Positions 24,979-34,487 of a stretch of 58,517 bases of DNA are shown piece after piece. The notes beneath the pieces are model-generated. The model was not told where the DNA came from. It did no database searches and worked only from the letters and a program-made list of their open reading frames with translations. A program made the position numbers and the translations under genes. Position 1 is the first letter of the stretch. Each line of letters starts with the position of its first letter. This DNA comes from a virus, in the IMG/VR virus record IMGVR_UViG_3300031746_000019, positions 1-58,517 of that record. One strand, given 5' to 3'.

Positions 24979-25430
24979 CACTCCTTCTTAATCCTCTCCT
25001 CTTCTAGGCGGAACTGTCGATCCGCCATTGACTCATCGTGTTCTCTCCGGAGATTCTCTACCCGAAGGGCATACACCTCTGTTTGCCTGACTAGACATCT
25101 GTGTCCAGCTGCTCTGCCGTTTTTGAGCAGCTGGACGAGCTTCCTTAGTGAGACCTCGGGCTCTTCCTCGGAGAGCTCGTAGCGCTCCACAAGGGCCCGA
25201 GCTACGGCCCGTGGGTGCCAGACGTAGAGCCAGTCCTTCGACGCCTTCCGTACCCCATCGGGGTTCACGGAGACCAGATACAGCCCTGTCCCGTCGGACC
25301 TACTGATGGCATGGCTGGATAGGTACGCGTTGTGAAACTCATCCAGCTCGAAGTGACACATCTGGTCCAGGTCGTCTCGGGTCAGAATCCCCCTTTCTGG
25401 AACTGGGACGAAGCCAGCACCTTCTTTCAT
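24975..25430 (-). CDS. Hypothetical protein of the minus-strand island
   Basis: The protein has 151 residues. It contains a globular N-terminal half (SDGTGLYLVSVNPDGVRKAS) and a long charged helix at the C-terminus ending RLEEERIKKEC. Its stop codon shares CTAG with the portal stop on the opposite strand. AAGGTG lies upstream of the ATG. It is the last gene of a four-gene leftward unit. Not recognised. Confidence 0.6.
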   Translation of the reverse strand: MKEGAGFVPVPERGILTRDDLDQMCHFELDEFHNAYLSSHAISRSDGTGLYLVSVNPDGVRKASKDWLYVWHPRAVARALVERYELSEEEPEVSLRKLVQLLKNGRAAGHRCLVRQTEVYALRVENLRREHDESMADRQFRLEEERIKKEC

Positions 25431-25434
25431 CACA

Positions 25435-25908
25435 TCACCTTGCTATGCCCAAGAGGAGTTCTCCCTCCTCCACATCACCTTCTCCGAATCCTTCTGCGAG
25501 GCAATTTGGGCATAGAATTGCCTCGTTGTTCACGTCTTCGATAGGCACGAAGCAGGATGTTTCTTTGTCGTACCTACCCAGTTGGATACGAAACGCCCAG
25601 CGTGAGCGGTGGAAAGACCCCTCGCACAGATCGCACGCATGCGGAGCATTGCTACCCCATTCACATCCACGCATTCGATCTATGAGACAGTCTGCGTGGT
25701 AGTACTCCACCACCGCCTCCTTCTGGAGCTTCGTATCGTGCTCGTTGTCGTGGTCGGAGAGAAACACCAGCCAGTCTGGGTCCCTCTTCATGGGCTTGAG
25801 CTGGCCAGATTCGATCAAGACCAGCTCCCGTTCTTCGTCATCCCCAAAGCGTTCTCCGCAAAAGGGGCAGACAAAGCTCGGGTTGATAACAAAGATTGTC
25901 TCACTCAT
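25435..25908 (-). CDS. Zinc-binding hypothetical protein
   Basis: The protein has 157 residues from the ATG at 25,908. That ATG overlaps the upstream stop (ATGAGTGA) and has no Shine-Dalgarno, so it is likely translated by coupling. CPFCGERF, CDLCEG and CPNCLAEG give three CxxC knuckles, probably two zinc sites. The C-terminus is acidic. A nucleic-acid or protein binding adaptor is plausible. Confidence 0.65.
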   Translation of the reverse strand: MSETIFVINPSFVCPFCGERFGDDEERELVLIESGQLKPMKRDPDWLVFLSDHDNEHDTKLQKEAVVEYYHADCLIDRMRGCEWGSNAPHACDLCEGSFHRSRWAFRIQLGRYDKETSCFVPIEDVNNEAILCPNCLAEGFGEGDVEEGELLLGIAR

Positions 25909-26035
25909 TGTTGGGATGCTTTCGCGACCCCACTTCTCCGTCAGCCTGGAGGCTTCTGTGAATTGCAAAGGCCTCCGCAGCCATCTCCTCAAGGAAGACG
26001 GCCAGCGCGGCCAAGACGAAGATGTGAAGCAGCAC
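25901..26035 (-). CDS. Small single-pass membrane protein
   Basis: This 44-residue protein starts at a GTG that overlaps the TAG of the upstream acidic gene, with GAGGAG directly before. The first 16 residues (MLLHIFVLAALAVFLEEM) are a membrane segment and the rest is polar. It is too short for usual gene calling, but both ends are coupled to neighbours. Function unknown. Confidence 0.5.
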   Translation of the reverse strand: MLLHIFVLAALAVFLEEMAAEAFAIHRSLQADGEVGSRKHPNNE

Positions 26036-26148
26036 TACTCCTCGTCGCCGTCGTTGTTGTCCGTGTCAGAGTCCTCGATCTCTCCGTCTACCATCTCCTC
26101 CAGATCTTCGAGACTCGATCCCGTATCTTCGGGTTCTTCAGGCGGCAT
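26035..26148 (-). CDS. Small acidic protein
   Basis: The 37-residue protein is almost wholly Asp/Glu/Ser/Asn-rich (MPPEEPEDTGSSLEDLEEMV, then DGEIEDSDTD). AAAGGAG lies six bases before the ATG, and promoter octamer copy 3 lies 50 bases upstream. It is the first gene of the minus-strand island. Small acidic phage proteins often mimic DNA or bind host factors, but nothing specific is shown here. Confidence 0.6.
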   Translation of the reverse strand: MPPEEPEDTGSSLEDLEEMVDGEIEDSDTDNNDGDEE

Positions 26149-26197
26149 TGCACTCTCCTTTGTGAGTTAGTTAGTCACGCGTTCCTTCTCCACCTTC

Positions 26198-26205
26198 CTT
26201 ATACC
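26198..26205 (-). promoter_or_regulatory. Candidate phage promoter element GGTATAAG (copy 3)
   Basis: The minus strand reads CGTGGGTATAAGGAAGG, 50 bases before the acidic gene that heads the leftward island. It lies between that island and the divergent RNA polymerase gene. Confidence 0.6.
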
Positions 26206-26273
26206 CACGTTCGGGGTTGCTTGAGTGCCCATCGATCTGCTAGTTTAGACCAGCACACATAGGAGTCGGCCAC

Positions 26274-29200
26274 ATGGCTCGTCTTTCACCCGAAGAGGGG
26301 TTCGAGCTCCTCAAGGAAAGGGTGACTAAAACAGTCGATGGCCTCTTCCCCATCGTTGGGAAGAAGCACACCCTCGAATTGAAGAATGTCAACGTCGTCG
26401 ACGATCTCCACATTGACGACATTCGATCTCAGAAAGATGCGAAGGTCAATGGCCGCACCTGGGCCGTGCCCGTGGAAGCTACGGTCGCGCTTAAGGACAA
26501 CGTGACAGGCAAGGTAGTTGATCAGCAGAAGCTGAAGCTGATGAGCCTGCCAAAGTACACTCGTCGCTACTCCCACATTGTGGACGGGCAAGAGTATCAG
26601 ATCGATAACCAGTGGCGACTGAAGTCTGGGGTGTACGCTAGAGTAAAGGACAATGGGGAGCTCCAGTCTCAGTTCAACTTGGCCAAGGGTCGTGGTTTCA
26701 ATCTCGGATTCGATCCCCAGTCACGTCAGTTCACGATGGAGTACGGAACATCCAACATTCCATTGCGCCCACTGTTGCGGGAGCTTGGTGTTGGACAGGA
26801 CGAGATCGAGTCCAGGTGGGGCAAGGATATCGCGGGAGCTAACCCACACACTTCCGACCAGGCCTTGCTGAAGTTCTACAAAGCGGCCACAGGAAAGAAG
26901 GCTGATAGCGTAGATCAAGCACGTCTGCATCTACACGAGACGCTCGCAGGTACGGCTCTACTGCCCGCAACAACACGCATCACGCTGGGCAAGGAATACA
27001 AGTCTGTCACCGCTCCAGCGCTCATGGATGCTGCCACCAAGCTGCTTCACATCTCTCAAGGAAAGGCTCAGCCAGACTCACGAGACTCGCTGATGTTCAA
27101 GGAGCTGCACTCGACTGAGGACTTCATGTCCGAGCGCATCCAACAACACAGCCGGGACATCATGCGTAAGATCCAGAACAACTTAGATCGAAAGACCAAG
27201 GTACGGGAGGTGGTGGGCCCCGACATCTTCCAGAAGCCAGTACGCACGATGTACCGCACCACGCTGGCCAACATCCCAGAGCAGACCAACCCGCTAGAAA
27301 TGATCTCTGGTCAGTTCAAGACCACCATCACCGGGGAGGGCGGCGTCAAGAGCGCACATAAGATCTCAGAGGAAGCCAAGCTAGTTGATCCATCCCACCT
27401 CGGGTTCCTTGACCCTATCCACACACCTGAAGGTCAGTCCACGGGTGTCACTCTTCGTCTTCCTCTTGGTGTGAAGAAGCAGGGTCATGACGTACTGATC
27501 CGCATGCACAACATCAAGACTGGGAAGATGGAAAGCCTGAATCCTGAGCAGGCGATGACTACCAGATTCGTACTGCCGGACCAGGTAGAGTGGAAAGGGA
27601 GCAAGCCAGTACCCACAGGGAAGAGTGTCAAGATCAGTGGGGTGGGTAATGAGATCGTCCAAGGCTCTCTGAAGGACGCGCAGTACATCATGAAGGACCC
27701 CCTTCAGATGTTCTCGATCGCATCCAATCTGATCCCATTCATGCCTGCTGATCACCCGAACCGAAGCACGATGGCCGGTAGGCATATGGAGCAGGCCATT
27801 CCTCTTGCCGCTCGACAGCAACCGCTAGTGCAGAGCCTGGCCGGGAAGTCTTCCTTCGATCGCATCGTCGGCACCTTCGCGGGACATGACTCCCGGCATG
27901 ATGGAGAGGTTGTAAAGATCAAGCCAGACGGCATCACCATCAAGACGGCTGGAGGAAAGCTGATCGAGCAACAGATCTACGACAACTTCCCTCTGAATGC
28001 AGACAAGGCGTTCTTGCATTCCACCCCGCTCGTGAAGGTGGGGGACAAGGTGAAGAAGGGCCAGCCGCTGGCTGATACCAACTTCACCAAGGGGGGAGTC
28101 CTTGCGTTGGGGACGAACCTCCGCGTCGGGTACATGCCCTACAAGGGGTACAACTACGAGGACGGAGTCGTCATCAGTGAATCGGCGGCGAAAGACCTGT
28201 CCAGCGAGCACCTGCATAGAGCATCGCTTACGATAGATCCCAAGACCCACATTCTGGACACTGAGAAGTTCCGCTCCTATGTTCCTCAGGCTATGACTCG
28301 GGAGCAGGTCCGGAAGCTAGATGACGGAGGCGTCATCAAGCCCGGTGAGGTGGTACTCCCCGGAGATACTCTGATCGCTGCGCTGCGCAAGCGGCAGGAG
28401 CGGATGGAGGACAAGGAGCTTGCCCGTCTTCACAAGTCCTTGGTGAAGCCTTACCTCGACTCCAGTGTGAAGTGGGAGTCTGACTATCCGGGGGTCGTCA
28501 CGGAGGTCATACGTAGAGGTAAGGAGGCGATGGTCCACATCAAGACGCTCGAGCCCGCTGAGATCGGTGACAAGCTGGCTGGCAGGCACGGCAACAAGGG
28601 CATCATCACCAAGATCATTCCAGATCTTGAGATGCCCGCCACCAAGGATGGAAGACCCGTTCACGTACTGATGAACCCCACTGGCATACCTGGTCGAGTG
28701 AACCTGGGTCAGGTGCTGGAGACTGCGGCTGGAAAGATCGCGGAGAAGACAGGCTCAACGTACTACATCAAGAACTTCACCCCCAACACGGACCTCCACG
28801 CCGTGGTCACCGCAGACCTGAAGAAGCATGGGATCTCAGACAAGGAGGTCGTGGTAGACCCCACCACAGGACAAGAGCTCGGCTCAATCCTGGTTGGGCC
28901 GCAACACATCATCAAGCTCAAGCACCAGGTGGAGAAGAAGCTCGTCTCCAGAGCTGGCGGTTCCGGGTACACCTACGATCGGAACCTCGTACCCAAGGGC
29001 GGCGGACCTCATGGTGCCCAAGCACTTGGTCAGCTGGGGCTTTACTCCATGCTTGCACATGGAGCGAAGGCGAACCTGCGCGAGATGCAGACGATCAAGA
29101 GTGATGCAGCCCAGAGTGATGAGTTCTGGGCCGCCCTACAGGCTGGCGAGCCACTGCCTGCTCCGCGTCCTACGTTCGCGTACAACAAGTTCATCGCGTA

Positions 29201-32200
29201 CCTGAATGTCCTCGGGCTGAACGCCAAGAAGGACGGGAACAATCTTCAGCTCATCCCATTCACGGATAAACAGATCTTGGAGATGAGCAATGGTGCCATC
29301 AAGGACGCCGGGAAGATGGTCCGGGCCAAAGACCTGAAGGAGGAGAAGGGCGGACTGTTCGACCCTCATGTGACGGGGGGACATGACGGGACGAAGTGGG
29401 CGCATCTAACGTTGCCGGAGGCGTTGCCGAATCCGCTCTTCGAACGTGCGATCCAATCGCTTGTGGGTGTCACGGGCAAGCAGTACGACGACATCATCGC
29501 TGGAAGATTGGCCGTAGATCCAACCAAGGGGACCCTGACGAATGATACAGAGCGTCACCTAACCGCAGGTAAGGCGTTCTCTCGACTCCTCCAAGGCATC
29601 GATGTACCTAAGCAGCTCGAGGCAGCCAAGAAGGCGTTGGATAATCCCAACCTCAAGGGCAACCGCCTAGATCAAGCCAGCAAGAAGGTTCGATACCTAT
29701 CGGCGCTACAGAACGCAGGGTTGACTCCTCATGAGGCGTACATGACCAAGTACATCCCGGTCATACCGCCCATCATGCGTCCTCTGTCACAACGGCCAGA
29801 CGGGGAGATCAATTACGACGACCTGAACCATATGTACAAAGGCATTGGTCTGTCAGCCAGTAGGCTGGAGGGTGCATCTCCCCTACTTCCACAGAGCGAG
29901 CTGCACGAGATTCGTGCTGACATCTACGATGGGATGCGCTCATTGACTGGACTGGGTGGCCACGCCAATCGAGAAGCACGTGGCGTGTTGGACATCATCC
30001 AGGGGCATCGACCGGAGCGTGAGGGAGGAAAGGGGACGGGTCAGAAAGTTGGAAGCCCGAAGGAGGGATACTTCCAGAAGAAGCTGACTCAGCGGAAGCA
30101 AGATCTCTCCATGCGCTCCACCATTATCCCCGAGCCGGGGATGGGACTGGACGAGGTAGGGCTCCCAAGGTCGGCGGCGATGGAGATCTACAAGCCCTTC
30201 GTCATCCGGGAGATCAGGGGACTCACCGGGGTGAGCCCACTCGAAGCGCAGAAGCAGATCAAAGAAGGCGGCCCACTGGTATCCAGGGCGCTCGAGCGGG
30301 TGATGGAAGCTCGCCCTGTGCTCTTGAAGCGAGACCCCGTACTTCACAAGTATGGTATCCAGGCGTTCAAGCCCAGGATCGTAGCGGGAAAGGCCGTCCA
30401 GATCCATCCCCTCGTCACGTCCGGATTCAATGCGGACTTCGACGGGGATGCCATGTCTGCCTTCGTCCCAGTAGGAACAGACGCGGTAAGTGAAGCGTAC
30501 AAGATGCTTCCTTCACGCAATCTGTATAGCCCATCAACGGGCGATCTGATGTACCGACCCACCCACGAGTCACAGCTCGGACTTTACGGCCTGACCACTG
30601 TCGGCACGAAGACAGGCAAATCATTCAAGACAGTACCTGAAATGGAAGAGGCGCTTCTCAAAGGTAGCCTGAAACACAACGATCAGGTGAAGGTGGGCGC
30701 CTTCTCTTCCACTGCTGGTAGGTTTCTACTCTCCGCAGCATTGCCGGAAGCCATGCGAGCGGACTTCCTCAAGGGCAAGGAGCCGCTAGACGGAGGTGGG
30801 CAAGGCCGTCTACTCGAGCAGCTAGCCAAAGACCACCGGAATGACTACGGCATCGTCGTGAACAAGCTGAAGGACCTTGGGAACCGATGGTCCACCCAGT
30901 CCGCTTTCAGCATTGGAATGGAGGACACGAAGCCCGAGAGGGAACTGAGGGATTTAGTCTTGGACAAGGCCCATGCGGAGGTAGCACAGATCAAAGCCAA
31001 GACTCCTCATGAACGTGACGCCAAAGCCATACAGATCTATGGCAAGGCAACCCAGGAGTTGCAGAAGCAACTCAAGGCACTCCCCGATTCCCGAAGCAAC
31101 CTGTTCGTCATGTCCAGGGCTGGCATCAAGCCTGGAGACGATGCTCTCCGACAGATCAAAGTTGCCCCGATGTTGATCGCCAATGCCAAGGGCGAGACCA
31201 TCCCGCACCCTGTCACGAAGTCCTACTCGGAGGGGTTGGACATCGCTGACTACTGGACCTCCATGTCTGGGGCACGCAAAGGGATCATTCAGAAGGTGCA
31301 GCAGGTTCAGAAGCCTGGGTATATCTCCAAGCAGGTCATGAACTCGGTGATGGACAACATCATCGTCGATGATGACTGTGGTACCACGAAGGGCATCGCG
31401 CTGCATGTGGATGAGAAGGACATTTTAGACAGGCATCTTGCTGCGGACGTGAAGGTAGGCAAAAAGATCATCCCAGCCGGGACCCTAGTCACGCCAGATA
31501 TCCGGAGCACGCTTCGCAACAACAAGGTGGGGAGGGTTATGGTCCGCTCACCTCTTCGTTGCCAGCATGGTCCTGGGATCTGCAAGAAGTGTTTCGGTTT
31601 GACAGAAGATGGCAGGCATCCGGAGGCAGGCACCAACGTAGGAGTGATGGCGGGACAAGCATTGGGGGAGCGCGCCACACAGCTTGCGATGAAAGCGTTT
31701 CACACGGGGGGCACTGCTGCATCCAAGGAAGGTCTCGTGGATGAGTTTGAGCGGGTGCAGAACCTACTTCTCTTCCCGAAGACGCTGCCTGGATCTGCTA
31801 CGCTAAGTACCATGAGCGGGCGAGTGGAGAAGGTAGAGAAGGACCCAGCTGGAGGGCACAGTGTCTACATTGGGGGGCAGAGGCACTACGTCCCACAGAG
31901 TCGCGGTATCCCCGCCATTGAAGGGGAGATACTCAAGCGTGGGACTGAGGTGAAGAAGGGGGCCCCGATCTCTGGTGGTCCGATCAATCCCCACGAGATG
32001 CTACCTCTTACAGGTATCGAGCCGGTGCAGGGGTACCTAGCGGGGGAACTGCACAAGATCTATGGAGCGCACGGTATCCGCCGTAGGAACACGGAGGTTG
32101 TGGTAAAAGCGTTGACGAACCTCACCAAGATCGATGACCCTGGCAGTCATGGTGGGTTCATTCGCGGAGACTTTGCCCCGACATCTCTGGTCGCGAACAT

Positions 32201-32444
32201 CAACAGGCAGATGCCCAAGACGGGTAAGCCTGTGCTACACCAGCCTGTGCTCCGTGGTGTCAACGTCCTTCCTCTTGACATGCAGGAGGATTGGATCGCC
32301 AGAATGAATCACCAGAACATCACGAAGACTGTCACCGAGGCGGCGCAAGAGGGATGGACATCGAAGATGCACGGCAAGCATCCAATCCCACCTGTTGTGT
32401 ACGGGGCGGAGTTTGGCAAGGGCCCCAAGCACTGGGAGTACTGA
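26274..32444 (+). CDS. Fused beta-beta' multisubunit RNA polymerase in one polypeptide
   Basis: This protein has 2,056 residues. Beta-type motifs come first: DPIHTPEGQSTGVTLRL (about 380), GYMPYKGYNYEDGVVIS (about 620), GDKLAGRHGNKG (765). The beta end (ALGQLGLYSMLAHGAKANLR) leads near residue 1,000 into a beta'-type start (EEKGGLFDPHVTGG). Then come NADFDGD (1,386-1,392, catalytic magnesium), a zinc site DDDCGTT with CQHGPGICKKC, and GQALGERATQLAMKAFHTGG (trigger loop region, about 1,800). It is much shorter than the E. coli subunits together, and the beta' N-terminal zinc finger is missing. AGGAG precedes the ATG. No alpha, omega or sigma gene is in the window. Confidence 0.95.
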   Translation: MARLSPEEGFELLKERVTKTVDGLFPIVGKKHTLELKNVNVVDDLHIDDIRSQKDAKVNGRTWAVPVEATVALKDNVTGKVVDQQKLKLMSLPKYTRRYSHIVDGQEYQIDNQWRLKSGVYARVKDNGELQSQFNLAKGRGFNLGFDPQSRQFTMEYGTSNIPLRPLLRELGVGQDEIESRWGKDIAGANPHTSDQALLKFYKAATGKKADSVDQARLHLHETLAGTALLPATTRITLGKEYKSVTAPALMDAATKLLHISQGKAQPDSRDSLMFKELHSTEDFMSERIQQHSRDIMRKIQNNLDRKTKVREVVGPDIFQKPVRTMYRTTLANIPEQTNPLEMISGQFKTTITGEGGVKSAHKISEEAKLVDPSHLGFLDPIHTPEGQSTGVTLRLPLGVKKQGHDVLIRMHNIKTGKMESLNPEQAMTTRFVLPDQVEWKGSKPVPTGKSVKISGVGNEIVQGSLKDAQYIMKDPLQMFSIASNLIPFMPADHPNRSTMAGRHMEQAIPLAARQQPLVQSLAGKSSFDRIVGTFAGHDSRHDGEVVKIKPDGITIKTAGGKLIEQQIYDNFPLNADKAFLHSTPLVKVGDKVKKGQPLADTNFTKGGVLALGTNLRVGYMPYKGYNYEDGVVISESAAKDLSSEHLHRASLTIDPKTHILDTEKFRSYVPQAMTREQVRKLDDGGVIKPGEVVLPGDTLIAALRKRQERMEDKELARLHKSLVKPYLDSSVKWESDYPGVVTEVIRRGKEAMVHIKTLEPAEIGDKLAGRHGNKGIITKIIPDLEMPATKDGRPVHVLMNPTGIPGRVNLGQVLETAAGKIAEKTGSTYYIKNFTPNTDLHAVVTADLKKHGISDKEVVVDPTTGQELGSILVGPQHIIKLKHQVEKKLVSRAGGSGYTYDRNLVPKGGGPHGAQALGQLGLYSMLAHGAKANLREMQTIKSDAAQSDEFWAALQAGEPLPAPRPTFAYNKFIAYLNVLGLNAKKDGNNLQLIPFTDKQILEMSNGAIKDAGKMVRAKDLKEEKGGLFDPHVTGGHDGTKWAHLTLPEALPNPLFERAIQSLVGVTGKQYDDIIAGRLAVDPTKGTLTNDTERHLTAGKAFSRLLQGIDVPKQLEAAKKALDNPNLKGNRLDQASKKVRYLSALQNAGLTPHEAYMTKYIPVIPPIMRPLSQRPDGEINYDDLNHMYKGIGLSASRLEGASPLLPQSELHEIRADIYDGMRSLTGLGGHANREARGVLDIIQGHRPEREGGKGTGQKVGSPKEGYFQKKLTQRKQDLSMRSTIIPEPGMGLDEVGLPRSAAMEIYKPFVIREIRGLTGVSPLEAQKQIKEGGPLVSRALERVMEARPVLLKRDPVLHKYGIQAFKPRIVAGKAVQIHPLVTSGFNADFDGDAMSAFVPVGTDAVSEAYKMLPSRNLYSPSTGDLMYRPTHESQLGLYGLTTVGTKTGKSFKTVPEMEEALLKGSLKHNDQVKVGAFSSTAGRFLLSAALPEAMRADFLKGKEPLDGGGQGRLLEQLAKDHRNDYGIVVNKLKDLGNRWSTQSAFSIGMEDTKPERELRDLVLDKAHAEVAQIKAKTPHERDAKAIQIYGKATQELQKQLKALPDSRSNLFVMSRAGIKPGDDALRQIKVAPMLIANAKGETIPHPVTKSYSEGLDIADYWTSMSGARKGIIQKVQQVQKPGYISKQVMNSVMDNIIVDDDCGTTKGIALHVDEKDILDRHLAADVKVGKKIIPAGTLVTPDIRSTLRNNKVGRVMVRSPLRCQHGPGICKKCFGLTEDGRHPEAGTNVGVMAGQALGERATQLAMKAFHTGGTAASKEGLVDEFERVQNLLLFPKTLPGSATLSTMSGRVEKVEKDPAGGHSVYIGGQRHYVPQSRGIPAIEGEILKRGTEVKKGAPISGGPINPHEMLPLTGIEPVQGYLAGELHKIYGAHGIRRRNTEVVVKALTNLTKIDDPGSHGGFIRGDFAPTSLVANINRQMPKTGKPVLHQPVLRGVNVLPLDMQEDWIARMNHQNITKTVTEAAQEGWTSKMHGKHPIPPVVYGAEFGKGPKHWEY

Positions 32445-32445
32445 C

Positions 32446-32796
32446 GTGAACGTGATCACGGAGACTGCTTTTCTAGACGAGCTGGAGAAGATTGCTCTCC
32501 CCGGTTTTTTGGGAGGGCTAGCTAAGGGTTGGGGGGCTGCCGGTAGCAGCATGAAGCGTACAGGAATGGGCATGGGTACTGCCTTGAAGAGTGCCCCCAA
32601 TGTCTGGAAAGAAAGCGGTAACATAGCGAACAGCCTCGGCGCGAAAGAGAAAGGACTCGGCGCTTTCGCCCTCGGCGCCAGAGTCGGCGGCGTTGGCAGA
32701 ATGGTAGCCAAGCCAGCAGCGATTGCTGGTGGTGGTCTTTACGCCGGACACAAATTGTTGGGTGGGCAGCAACCACAGCAACAGCAGAGGTACTGA
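32446..32796 (+). CDS. Small glycine-zipper protein with AFLDELEKIA signature
   Basis: This 116-residue protein starts at a GTG with GGGAG seven bases upstream, one base after the polymerase stop. The start NVITETAFLDELEKIA is followed by Gly/Ala-rich stretches (LPGFLGGLAKGWGAAGSS, AIAGGGLYAGHKLLGG) and a Gln-rich tail. It looks like a paralogue of the next gene. A virion-internal, membrane-active protein is inference. Confidence 0.65.
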   Translation: MNVITETAFLDELEKIALPGFLGGLAKGWGAAGSSMKRTGMGMGTALKSAPNVWKESGNIANSLGAKEKGLGAFALGARVGGVGRMVAKPAAIAGGGLYAGHKLLGGQQPQQQQRY

Positions 32797-32797
32797 C

Positions 32798-33193
32798 ATG
32801 GATAAGGTAGCAATGATGGAAGCGGCGTTCTTGGATGAGCTTGAGAAGATCGGTGTGGACTGGGGCGGGCTTGGGAAGACCCTGAGTGGCTGGGGGAGCA
32901 AGAACGTCCTTGGCTCCACCCTGGGTACGCACGCCAAGCGCTTCGCCGTCGGTGCTGTTCCCGGCGTGGTTGCTGGGGCTGCTGCTGGTGGACCGGGCCA
33001 TCGCCTGAGTGGAGCTGTGAAGGGCGGAGTGGTAGGCGGGGCCACTGGTGTAGCAGGAGGGGCTCTCCTCCAGCGCCGAGCCGCCAACCTAGCCAAGGGT
33101 ACCAAGGGGCTTAGTGCTTTTGAAGGTCCGCTACGCCCGGATGTGTCGCAGCAGGTTTCCAACATCAGTGGTCAGACACTACCGGGGATCTAG
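32798..33193 (+). CDS. Small glycine-zipper protein with AFLDELEKIG signature
   Basis: The protein has 131 residues, and AGAGG sits seven bases before the ATG. MDKVAMMEAAFLDELEKIG repeats the N-terminal signature of the gene before it. A Gly/Ala/Val zipper (AVGAVPGVVAGAAAGG, GGVVGGATGVAGGALL) occupies the middle. The two adjacent genes probably arose by duplication and diverged except at the N-terminus. Confidence 0.65.
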   Translation: MDKVAMMEAAFLDELEKIGVDWGGLGKTLSGWGSKNVLGSTLGTHAKRFAVGAVPGVVAGAAAGGPGHRLSGAVKGGVVGGATGVAGGALLQRRAANLAKGTKGLSAFEGPLRPDVSQQVSNISGQTLPGI

Positions 33194-33194
33194 G

Positions 33195-34478
33195 TTGGCA
33201 GATACCTTCTCCAATTCCAAGGCCACACGTGGCACAGGTGCCGCCGTTATTGAGACGGGCGTGATCGCCAACGTCAACGTTCGCAACATGACGGTGGACT
33301 GGGTCTCTCAGTACAGTGGCAAACAGATCACAGACCTCCAGGTGATGGCCCCCTACTTCCACTACAACAACGGGGAGGGTTTCACCTGCGTGCCTGAAGT
33401 GGGGGCGATCTGTTGCGTATGCTTCCCTTCTGATCAAGATTCCCCCTTCGTCATAGGATTTCTTGGTGGGCCAGAGCTCGAGGGGGCCGGGGTTGATAAA
33501 TACCTTGACGAAAAGCTGACCGACCCTGGCGTGGAGACTTCCACGGATATCACCCCTGGACAGACCACTTCGTCTGGGGGATCGACGGAGCCTGCGGAGA
33601 CCACCAACCCTACAAATGCCAGCTTCCGTGGTGGCAGGCCCATCCTGAACCCTGGAGACATGTACTGGCAGGGTCGGGATGAGAACTTTGTCATCCTGCG
33701 GCGGGGTGGTGTACTTCAGATTGGCGCCACCAACATCTGCCAGCGGGCCTACATTCCTCTCCTGAACTACATCCGGGACTTCAGTGAGAACTACGAGCTC
33801 AACACCGCAGCGGGCAGTCTGAACTGGTCAGTCCAGCGGCAGGAGAATGATCCAGAAGGGAACGCCCCGACCGAGTTCGTACTTACGACACGTGAGTTCG
33901 CTCAAGACAAGAAGGCATCAATCAAGCTCAGCATCGGCTCTCTAGAAGAGGCCGAGAAGCCACCAGGTGGCGACAAGACCTTCATTGAGCTGGTGATAGC
34001 ACCCCAGAAAATCAAGCCTGACACAGGTGAGGTAGAGGGGACCCCTGTCTACGTAGTCCGGCTGGACAAGGCCGGCAACTCCTACGTTATGCAGGCCAAG
34101 GACCGGACGGAAGAGATCAAGGGCAGCCTCACGACTACAATTTCTGGTTCTCGCACGACGAAGATTCAGGGTAGCGACACCACCAACATCACGGGTGATT
34201 CGGATATTAAGATTGGTGGAGTGAGTAAGGAGCAGGGATCTGTGAGCCAAGAGACTTGGTCCACATCCAAAGTGATCTCTGCCCCCCAATTACTACTTGG
34301 TGGGGCAGGTGCTTCCGAGCCAGCCGTACTTGGGCTAAAATTGGCAGCATGGCTGGCTGGCCACACGCACATGGTAAAAGCAATGCCTGACCCAGGTGGT
34401 GGTACGATACCAACACTGCCTCCAGTACAGGCAGCAGGCACCAAGGACTTGATCAGTAAGTCCATAAAGGTTCTCTAG
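33195..34478 (+). CDS. Baseplate spike protein (gp5/gpV/VgrG-like)
   Basis: This protein has 427 residues from a TTG (ADTFSNSKATRG follows). An OB-fold region is recognisable: TGVIANVNVRNMTVDWVSQY, then LQVMAPYFHYNNGEGFTCVP and EVGAICCVCFPSDQDSPFVI, the pattern of phage spike proteins. The C-terminal part has short Thr/Ser/Gly strand repeats (SLTTTISGSRTTKIQGSDTT), as in the triple-stranded beta-helix of gp5, and ends AWLAGHTHMVKAMPDPGGGT. It would form the membrane-piercing tip of a contractile tail. Confidence 0.72.
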   Translation: MADTFSNSKATRGTGAAVIETGVIANVNVRNMTVDWVSQYSGKQITDLQVMAPYFHYNNGEGFTCVPEVGAICCVCFPSDQDSPFVIGFLGGPELEGAGVDKYLDEKLTDPGVETSTDITPGQTTSSGGSTEPAETTNPTNASFRGGRPILNPGDMYWQGRDENFVILRRGGVLQIGATNICQRAYIPLLNYIRDFSENYELNTAAGSLNWSVQRQENDPEGNAPTEFVLTTREFAQDKKASIKLSIGSLEEAEKPPGGDKTFIELVIAPQKIKPDTGEVEGTPVYVVRLDKAGNSYVMQAKDRTEEIKGSLTTTISGSRTTKIQGSDTTNITGDSDIKIGGVSKEQGSVSQETWSTSKVISAPQLLLGGAGASEPAVLGLKLAAWLAGHTHMVKAMPDPGGGTIPTLPPVQAAGTKDLISKSIKVL

Positions 34479-34487
34479 GAGATGATG

